Shown piece after piece: positions 11,101 through 23,100 of a stretch of 64,000 nucleotides of DNA. This stretch comes from Enoplolaimus lenunculus (taxonomy: Eukaryota > Nematoda > Enoplea > Enoplida > Thoracostomopsidae): positions 82,501 through 146,500 of the forward strand of contig JASANG010000025.1 of the NCBI GenBank assembly GCA_030248215.1. The letters run 5' to 3'. The stretch's first letter is position 1, and every line of letters starts with the position of its first letter. The position numbers and the translations under genes are program-made. Below the pieces are notes generated by a model, which was not told the DNA's origin, did no database searches, and saw only the letters and a program-made list of their open reading frames with translations.

Positions 11101-14100
11101 AAAATTGATTATCATGCGTTTTGTTTTATTTTAGCTGAAGTGTAATTTTAACTCAATAGTATTTATAAATTGACTTGCGATTTTTAGCTGATCGTTGGTT
11201 TCTGCTAAACTGTTTTAATGATTTAGGTCGCGTTCGCTCTGTAATGGTGGTGCCTTGGATCGTGTTACAGGAGATTGACTTATTAAAAGACGGATATTCA
11301 GTAAGTTTGTTACAGGAAACAGGAATTTTACAACATGCGGTAAATAATAATTACTAAACATCTGTTACTATTTGAAATTTTTTAGTGCTTTGTCGTAAAA
11401 TTTGGATACGTCTGAATTTTTTAAAGTAGACGGGAATTAGTCACGACATAGCCGTGCGGTAAACATGTTATCTTCCGTCTACAAAGCAACTTTGTGTCTT
11501 TTGTCTTATAGTCGGTCGCTAGAAATGCAAAGTCCGCTCATGATTTGATCTACGCCGAATTGCAATGCAAATCTTCTTTCGTTCAATGTCAGAGTCCTGA
11601 AAAGGTTGTTGATATCAAAAGTTTTTAATCTGATTTTTTCTGTTTGTAAACTGGTTAGATTGTAGTTACTGCTCGAGTGAAACTTAATTTTTGTGAATGT
11701 CATAATGGTGGCGTATGTGTGATTAACGAGTGTTTAAATAATAATAGCAATAATTTTTGTTCGAAGCCCACTAACTCGCGGTCCATATTCTAATTGTATA
11801 TTAATATCAGTAGGTAATTATTTAAACTATTTTGCAGGACCAGAGTACTTTTGTTGGAATCAATGTGATGTGCAACGAAGATCGCATATTAAAATGTGCT
11901 TTGCAATGGGCAGGTATTAAATTTTTTACCCCTTCTGAATGGTTATGGCGGTGCGATGGTCTGAATCATTGGTTAATGAGTATAATATTTAATGGAAAGC
12001 TTGCGTGTGTGAGGGCAACGTTCACTGCTGTTTTATATTACGACATGCAGCGCATTAGGTTCTATTAGCCATTCTTAAATGAGAGCAGCACTGTCACCTA
12101 GTTATAAACATTGTAACTCGAGTGAATCAATTGAAAGAAAATTTCAGCTGAAATACACTAATTTCGATAAAATTTTGCCGCTATCATGTTAAGTTTCAGA
12201 ACAACTGCTGTAATTATTTAAACGCATGCTGGAAAGACTATCTAATGCATCAAAACGTTTCTTAAACGTTATGTCGTGTGACTATTCGTTTTCAATTATT
12301 ATAAATCGTGTTCGATTATGTAAATCATTTTAGATTGTCATGAAAAAACTGATCTTGTGCTTTGGAGCAACGACAAGAGCTTACTAGTCAAGGCCGCTGC
12401 AGCAAAGATTCAAGCAGTTAATTCTCATGTAAGCTTAAAAATTTTTCTGGCTTATCGCTATTGGAGAATAAACTCCTCACCACTCGGCACAGGTTTCGAT
12501 CCCAGTCGAAAAATCTACCCTGGTTTGAAACTGCTACTGAATCTAAAATATAAACAAATTGTGCCACCTCAAAATTACACAAGCAAATTTAAGTGAAAAT
12601 CTGCTAAGAATACGACAAAATTCGCGAAAACTGCCAAATTGTTTCACCTAATTTTTATATTTAAATTTTTAAACTCATTGAAATCGGTGGATTTTCAAGA
12701 AGGCCTCCCCGCGAGAGATTGGCAGTGTACGACCGGATATTAGGATCCTGTTTTATATACGGTGAAGTGATATGCGGTTGTGGTATTCGGTATCAACCTA
12801 CGAGGTACCGGATATTTACGGCGGTGGTTCCAGATTTTCATAAAACTGCTTTTAATTTAACGAACATACGTTTGCGCGGCCCAATGAGTTCAAACTCCAC
12901 AAATTTAGGTGATATATCTGGTTGATATTCGGTAACGGTAAAAATTCACAATTCCGCCATTTGGTAAATTAATATCCCCGGTCGCACCCTCATATTTAAC
13001 AAATCTTTGTTTTTGTGTAGCGTTGCGTTTAGTTGCAATATTTCTTTGATCATGTTACTTTTAACTGCACCCAGTTTTCCTTAGGTACTATAAAATAGAT
13101 ATGAGTTAGCATTAATACTGTTATTTTCGCATCGGCATACCCTTAGTGTTAGACATATTTTTACGCTGAAGTATAGGCTTTAGGCGTAGGGATGGGATTA
13201 CGCAGAGATAAAAAATCTGTAAAGTAAGTCAATCATCATCATCATCATCATAATCATCATCCGTTTTGAGTCACTTGTTTAAACCTTTGGCGCGTGCAAC
13301 TTCACCATGACGTAACGCTCTCTTCTATTTGACTCTGTCAGAGGCATCTGTGGCTGTTAGCTGGAACACTATCATATCTTGATGGCCTAAGTCAACTAGT
13401 TTTTGTCGTGAACGTCCTCTCGACCATGTCCGCTAAACTGAACATCTCGTGCCATTTGTAAAAGTACGTCGTTCCATGCCATTCATGATCATTATTTTGT
13501 TTAGAGTCTAAAACCTCTTAACTTTGCTTGATCGATCACTCATTTATGTGCAAGTGTGTCAAATCCTTCAAAAATTTCAGGATCTGAAAGCTTTGTTCAA
13601 CCGCATTTCACTGTCGCAACATTTGCAGAATGATCAGGGCCCCTCAACGTCAGCTATCTCTCTAGTCTCTGGGACTCAAATGATCAGTGGGTCAATATCA
13701 AACCAGATGGCTACAAATCCAGGTGTTCCACCCCCAACTGGATCTTATCTCAATTGGTTTCCATCGTTTACTACCCCATCGTTAGCTGCCAACAGTATGG
13801 TTATGACACGTCTCGGCGATCCTCGATCTGCAGCGCAACAAAATGTTCATACTAGTAATATCCCACTACAAACCGCAGTTGGCGCACCATCACTAGTGCA
13901 AGGATTTGCCAACACTAGACCTGTGTTTGCCTCGGAGCACTCATTTCACACGCGCCACAAAGGATTGTTAGATCCACCAGCACTGCTAACTAAAACTATG
14001 AACGCTTCAGACACACACGTACAGCCGAACAATTCTGTTGATCTCTGCAATTCTTTGTCGCAAAAGGATGATGTTACACAGCAGTTAAGTAATGCTTGCA

Positions 14101-17100
14101 ACAACATTCTTAATTCACGGGAGGTACCGGCTTCAAAGCAAGCCCCAAATATTCATTCGTTCCCTGGCATACCACAGGAGTCCCAGCCGGAAGTAGAAGT
14201 TGGACCCAAAGACGATATTTCGATCTTGAATGATGTGAAAAAGGAATATCAACAAGAAGAAGCGGCGACTGATCAAGAGCCTACTACGAGTTCCGGAGCT
14301 GCTTCCGGGGGCAATTCTGAAGCGCTACGTAGTGCAGATGAATGCAAACTGAAACCAAATGCTAGCGGAAAAGGTACGAAAATGACAGACGTTTAATGCA
14401 TGGATATGTTCCCCGACAATTTTGCTAAATTGTATTTCATTGACATGTGTCTAAAATTTTCTTAAACAGCGGGTTAACTGAGCGGTTTTGCGCCATGTAT
14501 TTTATGTAGAAAAATATCAGTATAAGTTTTGCTTATGCTAATTGTTTATTCGAGTACAAAGCAAGAAACGGCGTACTGTCAAAGCATTAATTGCTCAGTT
14601 TTTGGTTTTTTTTTAAGAATTTTATATTTTATAAATTTTATTGTAGGATGGTTTGTTTGAATGTATTTTTCCCATAAGCGTAGTTAAATACGTTTGGCTC
14701 AGATGTTCATTTAGTCGTAGTAAATAATGTATATACTTGACATAGTGGTTTTAAATGTTTTTTTCTGTAGCAGATATCAAACCTGCAGTGGGCTCGTACG
14801 AAATGGATACTGCATCGTTGGAAAAGGCTAAATCAAGTGTCGCAAGCATAACTTCAAAAGATGATGAAATTAAGCTGGCAAGTCATGCTTTCGTATTGTC
14901 TAGATTTTTTATTTTAAATTCAAATTAGGGCTCGTATTCTCAAATGTGTGTAGCACCTAGTACTGATTAACAATAGGTTTACAAACTTGGGAATTCGTGC
15001 AGTTGTGGTTCTCAATGTCTGCATAAAAGAACGGCAAATCAAGTCTGAAAAATGTTCTGAATTTCGAAGCTCGCCAGCACTGATTCGAAAGTTGTAAAAC
15101 CTATCACTAGCTGGTGATAAGTGTTACGCACTGCTGAGAATACAGACGCAGGTACCTGATTTGTTCAGTACGAGCGCTTGCAGTGATGCATGCAGGGTGC
15201 AACCGGAATTCCGGTTCCGGTTCCGGCAATTTTTCACCTTCCGGTTCCGGTTCCGGTAAATTTTTACCGGATTTAAAAATTCCGGTATTATAATTTGGCC
15301 GTTTTCTTAACTTTGCTAATTTTTAAGAATCTCTTTTGACAGCCACTTGTACTCCGAATATAAGCCATTGATGGTGGATTTCACTTCAGTCGATGATGAA
15401 AATCTAAAATACAGCAAATAAAATAAATACCTATGTTCGACTAAGGTTATTTCACAAATAATAGAGCAAAAAATAAGATTAAAATGAAATTTTTGGTGAA
15501 ATGCATTTTTCATTTTCCGGTTCCGGTTCCGGTAAAATTTTCAAATTCCGGTTCCGGTTCCGGTAAATTGTAATTCCGGTTGCACCCTGGATGCATGCTA
15601 TGATATGTGCAGTATAAAGTTTTGTATTACGGATAAAACAAGAATTCTGTTGCATAATAATGTAATGTTGTACCAGTAGATGTATGTTAGCTCATTTCTT
15701 ACACATGTTTGCAGCAGGGTACGACCGCATACCCGCTCCGGTAAATATCGACATCCATCCGGCAACAGTATTCCAATTTGCCGGATGTTTTTTTAAAACG
15801 TCAAAAAACATATGTGTTTTTTAAGCATCGTGTATTAAAATTAAAATATTGAAACATGAATTCATTGATCTATTTATTGCGGTTCGAGCTGCAAGAACTA
15901 AAAGTATTCGAAAAAGGATTCAGTCGGTTACAGCTCAATTTCAGGCACACAAACCGTTGTTTCCGAACATTTCTGGATTCAACTTTTTGAAACTGAATCC
16001 GTATCCGATTCCGAACCTTAAATTGTTGCAGAATCTGAAACCGAATAATTGATTGTTGTTTACCTTTACAGATGCATCATTACCAATTTGTTCATGCTAA
16101 ATGAATGTTATATTTGTTAACTCAATTTATCCATGAAGTCACATTTGTACTTCCGATTCCGGTATAAGTTTTCTTTCTGGTTGCAATATAATCCAATAAT
16201 TTCGCTTTGCACCCTGCCTAACAATCAGTCGGTTGTGGTTTTATGAGATGAGATTCCAGCGTCACGTACCGAATTTCTCTTAGTGGACGACACAGGTACC
16301 ACTGTTTACTGAATGCCGAATCACTGGGCACAAATTCGACTTGTGTACCTCGACAGCTCATTGATTGACATTGCGTACAATGTGCGTAGAACACATTGGA
16401 AACTACAAAAAAATTACCATGACAATGCTGTTCGAAATCCAACGCAAAGATTTCGTCAGCTAATGAATGAATTATCCGGCTCCGATCAGATATTAAATTA
16501 TCCGGCTCCGACATTTTTTGGTATCCGGACGCGCCTTGCTGTGTAGCAGCCCTCATAGTGCTTTTTAGATTTTTTCGTTGCTTTTTATTGTTTATCTCCC
16601 ACAAAACATCATTTTTGAAATTGGTTTATAACAAAATTTAAGTTAAACGGTCCTCAATTGAAATCTAAAGCAATGGCTCAGCTTAGTGAAAAGTCAAAAT
16701 GGTGTACACAAATATCTGTCATTGCTTCAAAACAACTTCAACCTGGAGATGAAGTGACGTATTGCATGTAATATGATTTCGTCGCGTTTTTTGTCTGCAA
16801 CGATAGTTTTTCGCACGATGTGTTACTTTCGCTGTAATTTGCTTTTAAACCAGATAAGTGAGAACGACTTCCTGCTAAAATTCAGAGTGCCGAGTAGAAG
16901 CAATGTAAACAGAAAAAGTTTAGTATTAGGAAGGTGGCGCAAACCGAAACCCGGACGTCGATGCTAAATTTTGGGTTTTTCTTCACATGGAATTTTGCGC
17001 CATACGACAATCATACGTTTTTCTTTATGTCAAATACATATATATACCTTTGCCGTTGGTTTTTCAAGAATTTTTGACTTTTTATTATAAAGAAACTGCT

Positions 17101-20100
17101 CAGTGCTTAGGCAATACCATATTTTTGTAATCTCGTTTAGTAATGTGAAGTTACTTACAACGTTGGCTTGTGTGTGAAAGAATCTTATTGAAGATTTGTA
17201 TCACAACCTTGCTAGAAACTTTTAGATTATATTCGCCTTTACATCAAGCTGATCTTGGAGTATAGTGTTTAAGTTTAAATTTCAAAGTGCCCGTTTTTAG
17301 AACTGGGCAAATTTTTGTTCACATTCAGGTACATCGTTCTACAGTGGCACTACTTGTACATGCAAGGTACAAAAACTGCCAAATCGCTTTAACGGTTTCG
17401 TTATCGTGCCTTGCAGTGCGAAATAAAGCAGCAGTATTTGTGTATGAGTTACCATCACTTTACTGGGAATATAAAACAGATTTGTGCCCGTAATGATCAA
17501 GTGGTTATGGCTGTTTTTATAAGCTTTGCGAAACCCTAGGTTGCCGTTTTAGTATAGTTTAAGCCTTGTACGAAGATAATTTTTGTATACCATTAACGTT
17601 TGTCTGGTTTTATAAATTTGTCGATACGCGAAACATCCGAGCCATAGATTATGGATAAATTTGGAACCAAGTAAAACTAGTCATTGGTGGTAACCTTTGT
17701 TATGAAATCTACCGCTGAAAAAAATAACCATTTGTTTAAGCTATCTGGTATTGGTTATATACGTAACGTAAATCTTGGAGGTTTTTACCGGAATTTTCGG
17801 CGCACGTTCAACGCTTCAATTTAAGCAGTGAACCCTTGTTGAGAAAATGTTAGTAAAATTTGGCCCAGCAACCAACTTCCGTTTAATATCCTGCAAAACG
17901 ATAACCGTATTCGGTTGCGTTATCCGGTATAAACCTACCGGATATTTGGGTTGTAGTCCCGAATAACATAGAACTACTTTTAAATGTTGAAATACTAGAC
18001 ATTTTGCTTCGAATATATTTTTGAAAGGTCAAGAAGTTTCAGATTTTGTCACTAAAATACGCAGAAAAATAAAAGCCAAAAATCAATCTAATACAGTAAA
18101 CAAATACTTTTGTACGACTAAAAAGCTACTAGCAATGCACAAATTTAGATTTTACATCCAGTTAGTAGAATTATTTCACCAATAATATTGCAAAAAAGAA
18201 AATTAAAGTGAATATTTTTGCGGCATATATTTTTCTTTTTCGGATCCGTTTCCGGTAATTGTTCCAAATTCCGGGTCCGGTAAACTGCAATTCCGGTTAC
18301 AACCTGGCAGTTAGCATGCTTCCGGTAACAATATCAGGTTCCGGTATCAGTTGAAATTAATATCCGGTCTAACCCTAGGTGAAATTGCGGCTAAAAATAC
18401 GGTATTAGGTTTATTTTCCGGTTTCATTTCCTGTATTTTATAATTCCGCTTGCACTCTGGGGCAGACTAAAAGCTGCGGTGGTGGTACCGTTGTTACTGC
18501 AGTCGATTGGGTCTTGTTAATTGTCAAACTGAGCTCTACCTTCTGACGCAGGTGTATTTGGGAGCAAAGATTTGATGAACGCGGATAAATTAATTATTAT
18601 GTAAGCGCAAGAATTTTTAAAGTTCGGATACAAAACGCCTCATAAGTCGCAGTTAAATTGTTACTATAAGTTTTAAGTTGCCGATAATCTTGCTTGCTTC
18701 TTAAACGTTGGAAATATCTGTGCTAGCTAACGTAGTATTTCATTGTTGTTCAATTCAGAATAGACATTTTTAAATGTTTGCAGAAGCCTTGTAGTACCAA
18801 CGTATTTCAGTGCATTAGACTTCAGGCCGCGGGAAAGCCGAGTTGTGAGTAGAAAATTCAAACACGGGCATGCCCGCGGGAAAAAGTTAGCCTCTGCGAA
18901 CAAGGCACGGCCTGGATAAAAAACTAGCTGGATTCCGTTCTAAATAATTATCATGACGAAACTAATACTTGTAGCTAATCTAATCGTTTTATTGCCTCCC
19001 ACAGAACAGTTGTCTAAAACAGAACGGCTGTAGCAGTTGAGACGATAGTGTGCAGCGAGCTTCAGGTGAAAAAACTTGGAGTGGCGTACTGTGTTTAGCC
19101 AAACGTTGGCATGTAACTAACCGGGAGTGATAGTTTTTGCGATCGAGCCAACCTTGAGATGAAGCCAACTATTGATTGTAAGGTGAAGCCAACGGGCAGT
19201 GTTGAACCAACGGGTGAAAGTAACCGTCAGGATGCCAGCCACTACATTTTGTTGGGTAGTAAGTTTTTAGGCAAAATTAACATTTAGGGGTAAACGCTTC
19301 GTTGGCTTCGAAGTCAAGTATTGAGATGAACTGTAGTCGTATGAAGGCATTAGAGCAAAACTATTGTTCTAGCCGTTTGAAATTAAATATTAAGGTAAAT
19401 TCAACCATTGGGGCGAAGACATCTGTTAAGCCGAAAACCGGAGAGCGACCGGATATTCAACTTGGACATAAAGTCGACGTCCGGTGGCGGCGTGCAGTTA
19501 TGTCAGACTAATAGTGTTCAAAAGTATAACATAACTGTATTAACCGACAACTTATGCATGAAACTGCAAAATATCATAGCGACATGTGTGCGAGATTGCA
19601 GGACTAAATATACCAGTAAACTCAATTGATACTTTAACAACAAACTGCACAAACACAAAATTCTGGTGAATTTTAGTAACTTGTTGAAAAAGTTTTGAGA
19701 TCCAGCTTCAATTCTTTTTTGGTATGGACAATTATATTGCGGGGAAAACCCGATGTATTATACCTAACGGTTGGGGTGAAACTTGTATCTAACTCAAAAG
19801 TAAACCTACGACTCGAGTTTAAACTCACTTGTCTGGTGGATGGTATGATAAATTATATTTAACGATTTTTTCTAGGTTCAAACTCAACCATTCTGTGTCG
19901 TTTAAGCATGACCTTGTTATGGAAATCTATTGTCAGGGATGGGCGGTTTCGGTCTCGATAAGTCTCGGGATTTGGCTGGTTACGGTCTCGGTCTCACTTT
20001 TTTCAGTCTCGATAGCTTGCAAATCGAGACCAAAGAACTGAAAGAGCGATATGCAATCACAAAAATTTGGCCCGGAACTACTTGCGCATTACGCATACCA

Positions 20101-23100
20101 ACGCAGACAGCGAGCGATTGTGGATCACCGCTACCTTGTTATGTAGCGATTTTAGAAACAGAATGACCCATCCGCTATCCCAAAATGCTATTTTTGAAAT
20201 AAGACCCAAAACAACTTGATTTTATTGTGGCAAAGCACAAATAATAGCATTTCGCGTTTAAAAAAATTAAGGCATCGTGTAAAAATATGCGTTATAACGT
20301 CTGCGCTATGTTAAAAAACTCTCCAGTCTATTCGGTTTGCTCGGGATCAAAAATAAAACTAAGCTTTGAACTGAGGACAGTATCCAGTCAAGTGAAACAT
20401 AAAGTAAAATAAAGTTTGGCGGCGATTCATTAGTTAAATTCTATGAAACGGCAATTTAGAGCAGATAAAAATATTCCGAACTTTTGTTAAAAAGTCTTAG
20501 GTCTCGGTCTCGCTTTTCTGACCAAGATCGCCCATTCCTGTATATTGTAATTAATTTTTGCTTGAGTCTTATTTTTAAGATAATCGACACTCGAGTGAAA
20601 ACTTTGTAGTTATTAGCGTGCCTTACTTCAAGAATGTTCCAAAGGATTTTTTAGAGAACCAAAATGACGCATGAACAAGAGAAATGCAGTGAGGCGACTT
20701 TACCACGGTCATTGCTGTCGACACCAACATCTCAAGAGCTGTGGAATCCACATGTAGTCACGTTTCCTGATCAGCAGTTGTTGTTTCCCGAAGACATCAT
20801 ACTTGAGCACCCTATGCTGTTTCAGTTTCGGCTGCATGTCTATTACTTCAACGTAAATGAGCGAGTAGAACTGCCGTCTGTTACCTTATCACCACAAGTT
20901 TTAGCTGATATTAGGGTTTGTTGGACGCAAGAAGTTATTCAGGTTTTGCGGTTCAGGCTGCGGACCACTACCACGTTACGTGCTTTCCTGAACTACCTCA
21001 ATTACATCGAAAGAGGGGTTCGATTCGAGATATTTAATCGCGCACCGAGGCTAACGGCTGGTGAGTACGACTGCGTCATAAGATGGTTCGCTATGGAACT
21101 GCGCGATTTTGTTTTACGTCGAATTCCGTGGAGAGTCAAGTGTTTTGAAAACGCAGCGCAAGCCGTTTTCTTACCGATTAGCCGTGCCTTGCTGCAACAG
21201 CAATATGCGGTTACTCGGTCACTGCGTATACGCGCAAAGAAGGATCGTGTGATGCATCACGGTTACAGTGATTCTGTGTACTGGGACAGTCGTGACGAGT
21301 TTGACTGTGACAATATTGTTTTTCTTAAGCAGCATCAACTCGACCCTATCGGGGTTGATACAATGCAACTGCTGGCGCAGCTGGCTGAAAAAGTTATCGC
21401 TCTACGCGCACAAACCGCTGAACAATTAACTGCGCCCGATCGCTGGACAATCAGAGCTGCTCATCAATCATTTAATCGTTCGCATGCCGTAGAGCGTTTG
21501 AATAACAATCTGTTTGCTGAGCTGCCTGAATGGCCACATGATGAATTTATCCGTGAAATACGCTCAAGTGAACCCAAACTCAGCCATACGGAAGATACAG
21601 AGTTCAAACGTTTCTGCAAATTTCAGACGAAGCGTACAACAGTTTTGTATGATTATCTTCACGGCAAGCATTCTCCCGCACTCTGTGGACATGTTCCGGA
21701 TGTGTGGCCGACGCGAGCAGAGAAGCGTCGTAGATTTCCGGACAGTCTTTAGTAATAGGAGAAAATCTGGACTCGGCAGTACGCCACAAAACCATCATCA
21801 GTTGGCGATAAGTTATTTAACTTTCTAATGAGCGAATGGTTAGTACTGAAGTACTACGCATCTTTCGCGTTTGCTCTGTTCTACATATCTACAATTTAGA
21901 TCGGTGACTTTAGCAATGAGTTTATTTGAACTCCGATCGCTAACTTGTGATAGTTGCTACAGCCGTCTGTAATATGGACCTCGGACTCAGTCCGACATGT
22001 AAAGTAATCGGCGCTCAGCAGCGGTAGTTGAAGAAATGTTCGTTGTCTGTCAGTAACTGAACATAGGGACTTAGTCCCGTATTGTTTAAACGAAGCGCAG
22101 GGAACAATACGACTGCAACCAAGATTTAAAGTGTAATTACGGAGTGAGTTAACGTTAACGAGTTACTGATTGATCGTAATTACTGATATATCTCAAGCTG
22201 ATTGCAAAACATTGCTTAGAATTCACAAAATAGTAGGTATAAGCGTAACTAAAACCTGGAGAAATGTTCAGGGTTTAAGTGAACTGGATATTGTTTATTA
22301 GGCATAATGATCTTGCTTCAGGTAAGGTTGTTTTAAATTAGTGTGCAACCATAAACTGAAAAAACGCAGTACGTAGTGCATCGCATGTAAAACGTTGTTA
22401 CTGAATTCCGGTCTGCTGGGGCTAAAAAGCATTCAGCATATTTGCAAGTTGTACGCGTATATGCCTTACTGCCTTAGGTATTTTGTAAATTTTGAACTTT
22501 AGAGAGAACACGCGTCCGTAGAGATTACGTGCTGGTTGTAAGCATATCGAATTGGCTGAGTTGCGTTAAATCCTTTTCACTTGTTGTTATATACATATGT
22601 GCACAATCAGCATATATGGCAGATATTTGACGCTTTCTTTATTGCTTGTTGCGTAAATTGTTGAAAATGTACGCTGATATACGGACAGGGGCGTCCGCTG
22701 AAAATTATGTTTGGGACGGCACCGAACGATTTTGCAGCTCCCCTACAACTGCAACTCAAGATTTTCTTTTAGATCGAGTCATTTTGCGGGAGCACCAGCC
22801 AAATTTTCGGGGGCACCAGCCAAATTTTCGGGGGCACGCCTCCCCAATGCCCCGCAGTGGGGACGCCCGTGCATGCGGAACATTTACGTTTTGGTTTTGT
22901 TGCTCATATGCATGCATCCGTTCGAGTCGCTTTCCTGTGCTGTCAAGAGCTTTCTTAAAATACGAGCAAGATCACTAAATTACACAAATTTTAAAATATG
23001 AATAGTTTACGCTGCAAATGTTTCTGAAAGCTTGAATCCGGTTGTACCATGAATTGCGTTGATAAATCCGAACGATTAATGTTCAACTCTTCGGATATGA

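Noticed and set aside
13229-13262. ATC-repeat tract considered as a CRISPR-like or independent microsatellite
   Set aside because: It adjoins a LINE C-terminal remnant in the right orientation, so it is best read as that element's tail.
15316-15513. 65-codon minus-strand ORF, repeated at 25531-25728
   Set aside because: The conservation reflects the near-identity of the two whole MITE copies. The product resembles no transposase and no other copy supports it.
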